Shown here: piece by piece, positions 46,624 through 55,693 of the stretch
How the letters are laid out: every line of letters begins with the position of its first letter
How positions within the stretch are numbered: the stretch's first letter is position 1
Assembly (NCBI RefSeq): GCF_000485595.1
Contig: NW_014577192.1
Span: 32,661 to 96,660, forward strand
Direction of reading: 5' to 3'
DNA: 64,000 nt
DNA from: Priapulus caudatus
Taxonomy: Eukaryota; Priapulida; Priapulimorpha; Priapulimorphida; Priapulidae
Translations under genes and position numbers: made by a program
Notes under the pieces: model-generated
Databases searched by the model: none
The model's input: the letters and a program-made list of their open reading frames with translations, nothing else
Told to the model about the DNA's origin: nothing

Positions 46624-46845
46624 TCATAGACTAAGAATAAACAAACAAGCTAGGAAGAACAGAGTCGCTATCAAAAGCAGAGGAATGTATAGGGGCGTGG
46701 AATAGATAGCGGAGAATGTTGAGGCGATTGCGAGATGGCAATCAGGGATGTAGAGAGGAACTAGAAAGAGTAGAAGAGGCAGAGAGCTGAACAGGAAGGA
46801 CATGGCAGGTTTGACTATAGATGAAGATGGAGAGTGGTAACTCAT
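46624..46845 (-). CDS. Possible small hydrophobic protein, 73 residues
   Basis: Open frame from ATG (46845-46843, with A at -3) to a stop at 46624. The product is strongly hydrophobic: a short Ser-rich N-terminus, a first hydrophobic segment at about residues 14-33 and a second at about 48-73 running to the C-terminus, so it could be a two-pass membrane microprotein. It lies on the same strand as TMEM97, about 300 bp beyond its stop codon and close to the proposed TMEM97 poly(A) signal, so it might also be part of an alternative 3' UTR. I recognise no family. AT-rich pyrimidine-biased DNA readily gives Leu/Phe-rich frames by chance, so this is a weak call. Confidence 0.2.
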   Translation of the reverse strand: MSYHSPSSSIVKPAMSFLFSSLPLLLFLVPLYIPDCHLAIASTFSAIYSTPLYIPLLLIATLFFLACLFILSL

Positions 46846-46905
46846 CTTCTAACCAGTGAAACTCGGAAAACAAAAATGATTTAGACGTATACTCGCAAAA
46901 TATTA

Positions 46906-46911
46906 TTTATT
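46906..46911 (-). terminator. Candidate poly(A) signal for TMEM97
   Basis: TTTATT on the plus strand is AATAAA on the minus strand, 232 bp beyond the TMEM97 stop. Another AATAAA (47151-47146) overlaps the last sense codons of the gene (AAT AAA TAA). Confidence 0.5.
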
Positions 46912-47142
46912 TAATGGTTTCATTTGTTGATATGTCATTAACTAATCTACTGAAGCTCTTACAGTACCGTGACACTCAAACACATATGATGCTTCGATAA
47001 CAGATCATAATATTGATAATACTAATTCTTTGGTCAGCTGATCACGTGTGATAAAATCATGATGCCTTCATCACAGATGCACGAATAGGCAAGATTAACA
47101 CAATCTCAACGATTGATATTAAACATTGACTTCGTCTTTCGC

Positions 47143-48891
47143 TTATTTATTTTTTAGTTTTGTCAGCCTATCTCTCTCATACGTCGCAGTGAGTGGTTCA
47201 GTCTCGAATAGCATCTTGCATAACAGCATCATTGGGACGACAAAGTATGGGGCGTAGATACCGAATAAAATCAGTTTTTCTGTCAGTGTCTCTGGTCCTG
47301 CAATGGCCCCCGCTCCTGCCACTTGGCTTCTTGTGAAGTCATTAAAAAACAAGTGAGCGAAAATGGGCACCAACGTCGTCGCAACGTGTGAAGAATAGAT
47401 TATTGCAGGAATGCGTATCCATCTATTCTTGCTGTAGCCTGGAACAACAAGCGGAGAAAAAAAAGTATGCAACTTAAATAAGAACTGATAGCAAATTAAT
47501 AAATAAAAATCGCATTAAATTTTAAAATTTCACCAATTACATTTGATATTCTAGAACACTACAAGTAGCTTTGTAAGAGACCTGTAGATTTTATCCATAG
47601 TAAGCATTCTGGAAATCTAACAACTTTATCAGATGGTCACCATGAAACTCACCCTTCCAGAATGCATAGAGAGCGAAGAAGAAAAAGGGCAGCTGAAATG
47701 CGAGCTCGCATCCAATCAAAGACAAGAACCACGATGGCCGCTCAATAATTGCAGGGTCCTTTAGCTCCCGGCTGTACCAGTTCACCACATCCAACAACTG
47801 CGAAAGAAAGAGAAATCACCGATCAAAATTCATCATGTGAAAGCTTAAAGTATATTATTCACCCTACCTTCATCCTAAGAATGAAATGAGAATACTTCAG
47901 GAATAAGCTTTAGCTTTGACGGTACATCAGACCCAAAATGTGTTTAAGAGCTGGGAAGAACCCTGAGTTCTGAGCAAGTCAACAAGTCCAGAATGCACAA
48001 GTCCAGCAGCACACTCCAGCTTTGTTCACATAATGTCCATCATGGAAGAGAGGGTCCCCCTTCTGGGCAAGCGCTTGACCGTCGGCTCTTTATAAAAAGT
48101 CAATTTTTTTTCAGATGAAGCCTATTATATTTTTTATTTTGTGATGACACCCCTTCAGTTGTTAACATGAGTGACTTTTCGGCATGATTGGAACATGGCA
48201 AAATAGACGTGGAGGCAAGAAAACTCCCCGTCGCTCGTAGGACATTCTGTATCTTGCTGCTGATCTTCTCTCTTGTATGCTCTTACATCATTAGCTGCTC
48301 TCTTGAGTTTACCCATCTGCATCGAGATATATACTGTGTACCATCTACTTAAATTCTGTTGAGAAATACCACGACTCTCAGCATTGAACCACCTGCTGGT
48401 GAAATATACACTAACAGGTAGCAGCTTTTCTGGTTTTATCATTGTTTTCTAGAGGCCAAGCATATGCCTACCTAATTATAATTGGTTAACGAAATTGCCT
48501 TTGAATTCCAGTGTCAAGCCAGTAAATCCAGTATACCTTACAGTCTGTTGTCTATTTGTTTGGACAGGTAATTAAGCTCGGGTAAAATTCTCAAAATTCC
48601 AAAAAAATAGCCAACTTCCAAAGATAAGGCCTACATAATATCACAACCTTTTAAAACTTGGCAATAAAGGCTTATGTAGTATATACTAGTTATTCTATCT
48701 ATATGGCTACAACCTTAACTATATACACAGTCACAGTGGGCACCAGCACATGCACCCACTCTGCATATACATTTTCTCACCGTCTCTGGAAACAGCCGGT
48801 TTGGCAGAAGTATTTGTGAATCAATAAGGATGGTCACAGGAATGTGAGATGCGAAATATAGCACAAATATAAAGTCTAGCACGCCATCCAT
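47143..48891 (-). CDS. TMEM97: TMEM97 (sigma-2 receptor / EXPERA family membrane protein)
   Basis: Three coding exons on the minus strand: 48891-48781, 47797-47653 and 47438-47143 (stop), giving 183 residues against 176 in human. Introns are GT-AG (donors GTGAGA and GTGAGT; acceptors TTTCGCAG and TTGTTCCAG) in phases 0 and 1. TMEM97 is a four-helix ER/late-endosomal membrane protein that binds sterols and sigma-2 ligands and acts in cholesterol homeostasis with NPC1. Family signatures seen are LYFASHIPVTILIDSQ (residues 11-26), CELAFQLPFF (67-76) and WIRIPAIIYS in exon 3. The two ligand-site acids of human (Asp29, Glu73) correspond to Asp24 and Glu68. The C-terminus KLKNK fits a KXKXX ER-retrieval signal, compared with a lysine-rich tail in human. 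The start is ATG at 48891-48889 with A at -3 and G at +4. An acceptor-like TTATTCTCAG near 48959-48968 suggests a 5' UTR exon upstream. The gene is divergent from C2orf68, with about 950 bp between start codons. Confidence 0.95.
48155..48442 (-). other. Open frame inside TMEM97 intron 1, unexplained
   Basis: A 95-codon ATG-started frame on the same strand as TMEM97, entirely inside intron 1. Its composition is protein-like (mixed, with charged residues and several Tyr/Trp/Cys), but splicing exon 1 directly to exon 2 already gives an uninterrupted TMEM97. It may be an alternative exon, a fragment of a transposon protein or chance. No family recognised. Confidence 0.25.
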
Positions 48892-49249
48892 CTTGCAGGC
48901 CAAAGTTGCGGTTACCACTGTCCACTCTCCACAGCAGTCTGTAAGTCATGCAGAGGATACCTGAGAATAAAATCGAGATAATACATCATACATATAAGTA
49001 AAGGGAAAATTGCTTCCACAGAATTAACATATTTTGTTAGGGTTACCATAATATTATATGCAGTTCTCAATGGACATTGGTTTTTCATCCATACACAATA
49101 TAATTTCCATACAGGTCTGCAATCTGTTTAGAAACGCAATTCTGTTTAGAAATAATTAGGTATCTCTCATGGAGAAGCTGGGCTGTTGCCGATTGTGTTT
49201 ATTCTTACCAGCGCCTCACCATCTCATGCGCACTTTTGTGATCAAGGGT

Positions 49250-49425
49250 CAATTCTAGGTGTACTTGTGTGTTGCAGATGAGCATTTGACCGGCATTTAC
49301 AGGTGATTATAGGCGAAATAGAGTAGAGAAACACAGACTTTAATTGGTAGTAAATACATTTCGTGTTTATTTACCATTATTTTTATTTATTGAGACGTTC
49401 CAAGTGCCTGTGGTGCGTGCGGCAG
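49250..49425 (+). mobile_element. Solo arm of the foldback element, copy R1
   Basis: Matches the right arm of the foldback element at 51655-51823: shared GTGTTGCAGATGAGCATTTG, AATAGAGTAGAGAAACA, AAATACATTTCGTGTTTATT and the end TTGAGACGTTCCAAGTGCCT. It sits between TMEM97 and C2orf68. Confidence 0.75.
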
Positions 49426-49429
49426 ACAG

Positions 49430-49625
49430 CGTGTTGCAGATAAGCATTTGGACGGCATTTACAGGAAATTGTCCGCAATAATATGTGATCATATGTGATA
49501 ATATTAATAACTTATTAATAAGTGAAAAAGAGTAGAGAAACATTTGGTAGTAACTTTGGTTGTAACTAGATTTCGTATTTATTTAGCAGTATATTTTATT
49601 GAAACGCTCCACGTGCCTGTGGCAA
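49430..49625 (+). mobile_element. Solo arm of the foldback element, copy R2
   Basis: More diverged tandem neighbour of R1, with GTGTTGCAGATAAGCATTTG, AAAGAGTAGAGAAACATTTG and the terminal ACGTGCCTGTGG. It includes a small insertion rich in AATATGTGAT/TTATTAATA. Confidence 0.7.
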
Positions 49626-49720
49626 GATACAGCTAATCAGCTACAGCTAACACTAACAGCTAATTAGCCTACAGCTAATCAGAATAACTACTAACCTAAC
49701 AACATAAACCTACTCACCTT

Positions 49721-49844
49721 TATAAAAACTTCTTACCAAATCGTTTCCGATTGGGGCCCTAATAAGCTTCCCAAACAATGTGCGCATGTGCAAAGCGCAT
49801 GACCAATCATGGACCAATGCTTAGGTAATCGTAAATATTTAAAA
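49721..49844 (+). promoter_or_regulatory. Candidate C2orf68 core promoter
   Basis: Within 125 bp upstream of the start codon lie TATAAAA (49721-49727), an inverted CCAAT box ATTGG (49750-49754), an NRF1-like site TGCGCATGTGCA (49781-49792) and two forward CCAAT boxes (49803-49807, 49814-49818). NRF1 and NF-Y sites are typical of broadly expressed animal genes and may also serve the divergent TMEM97. The start codon itself lies in AAAATGGCCGAC, a YY1-like context. No transcription start was mapped. Confidence 0.5.
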
Positions 49845-52800
49845 ATGGCCGACTCCGAAGTGTCAGCAGCTGCGAAAATTAATATGAAACATGGATTCAT
49901 GAAAAGCATTATAAAAAACCAAATTGATAGGTATGAGAATAAATTATGAATAGTCTACTAAGTAGTGGTAGTCATATATAAGACGTTACCCGTTTTCTAA
50001 TTGAGCGTTGCACTTGCAGAGACAATTATGACCGAGAGATGAAGCAAAAGGGTCAAAAGCAAGTTGACAAAGTGTCGCCTAGCAACTTAAACAAGTCCGT
50101 CAAGTCGGAAAAAACGCGTAAACCAGCGATGCCAGTATACTCTCCTCCATGCCGAGCAAACAAAGATGGTGCGTCTATGTGCTGTCGTGGCATAAGTTGT
50201 ACATAAATATCATAATTACAAATTATGTCAAATCACAGGCTCTTGGGGGAGTTGGAGGCTCAAGTTTCAAGAACTTGAGTACAAGACTAAGTATGGGCGC
50301 GTTTGTTTGGTCGGATGCACGGATCTCGATCCGATGGATTCGTTGATCTGACTGTTTGTTTGGTCGGATCACTTAATCTCGATCCACCGAACCCGACCCT
50401 GCTAGTGCTAGCGAGGCGGATTCGAACGGGATCCAATAATCGCAATATGGCGGCCCGCGCCTCAGCCAATCACAGCTTGTTCTTTGTTATGAACCATCCT
50501 GTGATAGGTCACAGCGAAACGTGAATTGGTGAAAGTGAGTTTTGCGTTTGTTTGGTCGGATCAGGATCATATGATCTCGATCAGACGGATTCGTCCCAAA
50601 CAAACGCGCCCTATATTAAGAGCGAAGCGCTTCGCTCTTATTCTTAATATAGTCTTGTACTCTTCTTGAAACTTGAGCCTCCAAGGGCTTGTGGTCAAAT
50701 ATATACTCTGCCTCATCTCACGCTTGGTCAGTTGCACTGTTGCAGGCACAGCCACGGCACAGGCACTTGGAACATCTCAATATTATTTTTTTAAAAGGTA
50801 AATAAACACGAAATGTATTTACTACCAAAGTCTTAATGTTTCTCTACTCTATTTCGTCTATTATTGCCGCTAATTACCCGTAAATGCCGGTTAAATGCTC
50901 ATCTGCAACACACAAGTATACCGCACGCACGCCTTGCGCACAAACAACATGAATAAGACTCAGTAAAAGAGAGCAGGTAGGAAAGCGTGATCGCAAAATT
51001 TGCTTGACGCTAGCTTCATTTCAGACCTTCACAGCCCAAATACACCAACAACAGCTTCCATCTTGGTATCTATGTGTAGCTAAATGTTCACTTGTTCGAA
51101 TTATAACTCTGTCCTTTGTTCTTACCTACTCCCGCCAGTGATATCTCGTGAAATCCTGCAGGAAATGTTCTCTCCGTGAAAATGTAAAGAGGACGTAGCA
51201 TCCGAAAATCCCTAACGGCGCTAAAGAGGACGAGATGTCTGTTTATACACGAGTAATGGCAGCGCATTGCATGCCGGGATGAGCTGCTGCCTGCCTCCGA
51301 GCTCCGTTTCGAGGCCCGCCAAGCCAAGCATAATGCGCGCGGGCATGACGTCACACACACGACTACAGTGATTGACTGATTGGTCAAAATATCGAGTAGC
51401 GCCGTTAGGGATTTTCGGATGCTACGTCCTCTACATTTTCACGGAGAGAACATTTCCTGCAGGATTTCACGAGATATCTCTGGCGGGAGTAGGTAAGAAC
51501 AAAGGACAAAGTTATAATTCGAACAAGATACCAAGATGGAAGCTGTTGTTGGTGTATTTGGGCTGTGAAGGTCTGAAATGAAGCGTGCGTCGAGCGAATT
51601 TTGCGATCACGCTTTCCTACCTGCTCTCTTATTCATGTTAGTGCACAGGGTGTGCGTGCGGTGTACTTGTGTGTTGCAGATGAGCATTTGACCTGCATTT
51701 ACGGGTAATTAGCGGCAATAATAGGCGAAATAGAGTAGAGAAACATTAAGACTTTGGTAGTAAATACATTTCATGTTTATTTACCTTTTTTTTTTTTTAT
51801 TGAGACGTTTCAAGTGCCTGTGGTCGCAGGCACTGTCGGCGTCGCTGTCGTTGACAGTGACAGCGGAAGGTTTATTGGAGTTCTTGATATGATACACCGA
51901 CAGTAACCAATTCTGGCGTGGCGTCGGCAGTTTTATTATTTTGAAGTGGTTGTCTTATTGATGAGTACTGCTGTGGTCGTGTGTGTGCGTGCGTGCATGC
52001 ATTCGTGCATGTGTGTGGAAAATTTAAATATGTTCTCTTTTATAGAAAAAGCGATACTGTTCAAGTTGGAGTATGAGGATGAGAATGGAGATGTACACGA
52101 GACTGTTGTTCATGAGGTGAGGCCATGTTGCATTGCCCTGTTACTGTTAGTGGTTGTGATAGTAATGGTAGCAAGCGGGAAAGGAAACGTACTGTCCATC
52201 GAATTTAAATCGCATGCATCTTACATCAAAGTGTCTAGCTAGTAGTAGTAGCTAGCTCTAGTTGATATGTCTGACATTGCGTTATGGCCATGCTATGGTA
52301 TCAGGAGTCTATCAATCTATTGATAGACTCCTGATGGTATGTTAGGTATTGGTCCCATCTAATAGTAATATTAAAGTTATAAACAGGAGGGAAATAGATA
52401 CATTTTTTGCATTTTAGCATGCATATTTTAGGTTTCTTCTGAGGGAAAATTAGACAAAGAAGGTAATGGCCAGTTTGGGAAAAAAATGTGCATGATGGAT
52501 TCATATACAGGATGTATTGATATACTTATGGGTACATAGGTACAGGATATACTTACAGTTACAGGGTGCGAAATTAACGGGAGTCCGGAGTCAAATACTT
52601 CCTTATTTACTGTCGGACTCCCTGATTTGACATATGCAGGAGTCCGTGTGACTCCCTGAAAATTCTGCCATTCTAACTAGTTCTTTCCAGAGCACGGCCT
52701 CGCGGAATTACCGTATTTTTTCAGTAAAAGTCCAATGAAAATTTGGCAGACGTGCAACTGCATGAATCTTAAAAATAAGCACGTGTTATTGTTAATATCT

Positions 52801-53816
52801 TTAACAATGGCCTCCCTCATGACTGCGGACTCCCTCTTTTTGAGGGTAGGGAGTCCGTTGGACTCCCGTGTTCAAAAGTTAATTTCTACCTCTGTACTTA
52901 TCAGTAAATACAGGAACATTTTCACAACGGCGATGTTAAATTTGACAACGGCGGTGCACCACTGCGCCTCTTATGTACATAAGAAACCCTGCTGTTATTG
53001 TGGTGTACTTGTTACTCCTAGGATGATGATGCTCGCATTGTCGCTCGAAAGTTTGGTGTCGGCTGCAAAATTCCAGAGAATCTATTGCACGCGCTCTACG
53101 TGCGAGTGGCGGATGAAATTGATAAACGGCGACAAACGTAAGTGCTACTTGGCTATGAATACCAGTAGTTAGTTTTTCTACAGTCGACTTATCCACTTGC
53201 GAGACAACCACACACCACTTCAATATTGTTGGTAGCTCAGTTAAACTAGACCAGTTTATTTGTGATTTTCACACATACATGCCAAATTGTCATCTTTGTG
53301 GCACTTTTTGAGAACGTCCATTGCAATGCCCCTCCAGGCAGATGGGTCAGTTACTCATTTTTGAGGCAAGTTTAAACGCTTGCTGCATTGTTGACATGAA
53401 CTGTATGTAGAAACGGTGAACGAATGATGACAAATGATAAACTGTCTCTCTCTTTCTCTAGTAAATAGGTTTCGCGTGCAGTAATTTCGACCCCTTGAGG
53501 TGAAAACTTCCGCTAAAGGATAGAGAAGCTGGGCGCCACGTAAGACGTGGCTTCGCGTTAACGAGGGCTTCCTGCACAACCTCAAGATGTAGCGTGTGCG
53601 TGGTCACACCGGCTACCCAGCATCCATGGTCGACCATCCCGGCAAACGCCGCTGAAGACCTCACAAGGATGCGACGACGAGGAACGCAGGATGGCGGGGG
53701 GACTGGAGCTTACAAAGAAGAGATCGATGAAAACTCTGGAGTTCCTTACAGTGACTACTACTGCGCCATCAGAATGCGAAGCGTCGTATGATACACATAT
53801 GCATGTGGCCGAATAG
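49845..53816 (+). CDS. C2orf68: UPF0561 family protein, C2orf68 homologue
   Basis: Five exons on the plus strand: 49845-49930, 50020-50168, 52046-52116, 53022-53137 and 53621-53816 (stop TAG). All junctions are GT-AG and the split codons join in frame (phases 2, 1, 0, 2), giving 205 residues. The family match is clear in three blocks: KHGFMKSIIKNQIDRDNYDR near the N-terminus (human SHGFVRHIRRNQLARDDYDK), RKPAMPVYSPP, and LFKLEYEDENGDV...VVHEDDD followed by a helical end ...VADEIDKRRQ (human EEIAKRQ). The function of this family is unknown; the product looks soluble, basic in the middle and without a signal peptide. The human protein ends just after the exon 4 motif. Here the exon 4 donor (AC-GTAAGT) also supplies an in-frame TAA at 53139-53141, so an unspliced form would end at 141 residues, as in human. 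Exon 5 adds a 65-residue tail of uncertain standing. Intron 2 carries two transposons and intron 3 a third. Confidence 0.9.
50237..50690. repeat. Inverted repeat flanking the 317-bp MITE, with a 24-bp palindrome
   Basis: GGAGGCTCAAGTTTCAAGAA (from 50254) recurs as its reverse complement ending at 50682, and TACAAGACT is likewise mirrored. Just inside the right copy, TAAGAGCGAAGC-GCTTCGCTCTTA (50617-50640) is a perfect palindrome enclosed by CTATATTAA/TTAATATAG. It is probably the remnant of an older foldback element hit by the MITE. Confidence 0.65.
50295..50611. mobile_element. 317-bp MITE with GGGCGCGTTTGTTTGG ends
   Basis: The left end is GGGCGCGTTTGTTTGGTCGG and the right end CCAAACAAACGCGCCC; the inverted similarity continues inward (GATCTCGATC...GGATTCG on both sides). 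The possible target duplication is only TAT. There is no transposase frame, so it is non-autonomous. Inside are AATATGGCGGCCCGCG and GCCAATCAC, which look like YY1 and CCAAT sites. It lies in C2orf68 intron 2. Confidence 0.8.
50752..51823. mobile_element. 1.07-kb foldback element, arms about 430 bp
   Basis: The left terminus CCACGGCACAGGCACTTGGA and right terminus TCAAGTGCCTGTGG are inverted repeats. Inside the left arm come AAACACGAAATGTATTTACT and TGTTTCTCTACTCTATTTCG, then a segment at 51010-51222 that is the near-exact reverse complement of 51397-51600. The centre is about 175 bp. The identical peptide string in both arms (FTERTFPAGFHEISLAGVGK, minus 51088-51240 and plus 51390-51550) is a by-product of the inverted copy. 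No transposase is seen. Two solo arms lie at 49250-49625. Confidence 0.85.
52300..52335. repeat. Perfect 17-bp hairpin with 2-base loop
   Basis: ATCAGGAGTCTATCAAT, CT, then its exact reverse complement. Located in C2orf68 intron 3. Confidence 0.9.
52570..52886. mobile_element. About 317-bp element with GAAATTAAC...GGAGTCC inverted ends
   Basis: The left end is GAAATTAACGGGAGTCC and the right end GGACTCCCG(TGTTCAAAA)GTTAATTTC. Several further GGAGTCC/GGACTCC copies lie inside. It has no coding capacity; non-autonomous foldback or MITE in C2orf68 intron 3. Confidence 0.6.
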
Positions 53817-53925
53817 CTTGGGTCTATAGACGGAGAAGCTGTCAATCATGTGACATCATGATACGTCAGAGATGTGGGCAGTGTGAAACAGTTGCGTGAC
53901 GACGATGATCGTAGTTGAGTACGAA

Positions 53926-53967
53926 AATAAAATGGAATACATTGAAATATGCAATAAATATTTTATT
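53926..53967. terminator. Convergent poly(A) signals
   Basis: AATAAA on the plus strand at 53926-53931 and 53953-53958 lies 110-140 bp beyond the C2orf68 stop. TTTATT at 53962-53967 is an AATAAA on the minus strand and the nearest clear candidate I found for the convergent gene that stops at 55694. Confidence 0.6.
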
Positions 53968-55468
53968 TTTGCATTACGCACTGAAATAAATACATACATA
54001 GCAAAGTAGCATAAGTTCCATTTGCTCGTTTCCATATCTGTACCTCTATAATGCTACATGAAAGAAAAATTTGCCAAGTATACTTGAACTGGGTCTTGCA
54101 ATCGAGTGAACTCAATAAATATCAAAAAAGCCATCTAATAACATAAAAGAATCTTTCTCTTTTATACCCGAGATTGCAAGTTGTAAGTATTTTCAAATTA
54201 AACATGGGACAGCACTACAAAGTAAAACCTATGCCAATTTGAATTTAAGTGCAATTTTTATGCAATGTGTGGGTGACACAATTCTATTAGTTTGAATCAA
54301 TTTGACAGAACACAGAAACATGAAAATTGCTTAACAACCAGACAACAGCTGCGCACTTTATATTCACAGATTCCTCCTATCACAACTTCGATGGTGCAGG
54401 TTAGTGCCTCGCTTTGCAAAATATACATTTTAATAAACACATTTTTGTTATAACAAAAAGCTTGAACTAAACTACGCTACTGAAATGCGAGCGGTGACAT
54501 CACGAAGCGCGCAGGCTAACAGACGCTACAGCAAACGATAACGGACCGGTCGTTCATAACTTCATACACCCCTCCCCTTCCCACGACCAGTTACTTCTAG
54601 TCACTCTCCCCCTTGATAGATGGCAGCACAAACGCTCCAATTTCCCCCCATAGTAAACTCGATAAAGTGGGAGCTGCTAAGGTTTTACCTCTCACAAAAA
54701 CCGACGACGACTTTCACACAAACACAAACAAACAATTCTTCCGGTGGGTCAACACTTTCGCGGCACCGACACTCATACGGCGGCAATTGCCAGCGGTTGC
54801 CTCATCGTAGAAAAATTTCGGTCAACTCGGAAAGAAACATAAAAAAGACCTTTCTGGGTAAACCCTCCACACGATTGCCGGGGGAAAAAGTGCAATTAAA
54901 TCTGAGGATTAAGCTTTTGTAAACTCGCTCAAACCTCTGAGATCCTAATCACCGCTCGAGTAAAAACCGTCACCCCAGATTCCGCACCATCCATCCAGAA
55001 ACACAACACGATTCCCAAGGACGGTGCGGGTCTCACGCGAATCGCCGATTCGCTCCCTTCCTTAAGTCGCCGAGACAAACGCTCCGCTTGCCGAATGCAG
55101 ATAACTCGAGTCACGGGGGTATTGCGTCGCAGTACAGCGGTCAAGGTCGTAAGGTCACCACCAGGTGTAGCCACTCAGACAATGGTCTACTCGCGAGCCC
55201 ATCGCTGTCCGCAGAGTGTGAGTGCATTGCAAAAGTTCATGATTGGAGTGAAGGTTGACAACCCATCGTGTAAAAACTGGCTTAGTAGTAACTAACTGTG
55301 TATAGTTCCCCCCCCCCTATTGCGACATACAGCGGATGTGTTTGAGGTCGCGGCAAACGCTCCTCCCACTCAAGCAGAGGCTCCGGTCGGCACGGACGCG
55401 TCAAGGGTTTCATATCACTGCCGAGTTGTTTCTTCCAGATCTGTAGGCAAGAAAGATTCATGCATGGA
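53968..55468. other. Convergent intergenic or 3' UTR DNA
   Basis: AT-rich to 54480, then C-rich on the plus strand (54560-55180). A 100-codon plus frame at 54620-54922 starts at an ATG but shows no recognisable domain or splice sites; the segment reads like a dispersed repeat. Nothing is supported as a gene. Confidence 0.4.
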
Positions 55469-55631
55469 CCAGGGTAAAAAATACACGGGAGCGATGAGCG
55501 ATTCGCTCTTCAAACCTCCGAAATCGCTCCCGTGAGGCTCAAAATAGCTCCCGTAAAATTTTTGACGAGAGCTATATTCCCCACAGACTTGAAAAAGAGC
55601 TCCTGTGAAAAAAAAGAAATTTTTCCCCTGG
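55469..55631. mobile_element. 163-bp MITE with CATGGA target duplication
   Basis: Terminal inverted repeats CCAGGGTAAAAAATACACGGGAGC-like at the left and GAGCTCCTGTG...TTTTTCCCCTGG at the right. CATGGA flanks it on both sides (55463-55468 and 55632-55637), a probable 6-bp target duplication. Internal GGGAGCGAT/ATCGCTCCC copies add stem structure. No coding capacity. Confidence 0.75.
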
Positions 55632-55693
55632 CATGGACACTAGCATTCCGACCAAATCTATTATATACATAACCAATTTCACAATTATTATCA

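Noticed and set aside
51088-51387. 99-residue minus frame sharing a peptide with a plus frame at 51372-51581
   Set aside because: The shared peptide comes from the inverted arms of the foldback element and is not a gene pair.
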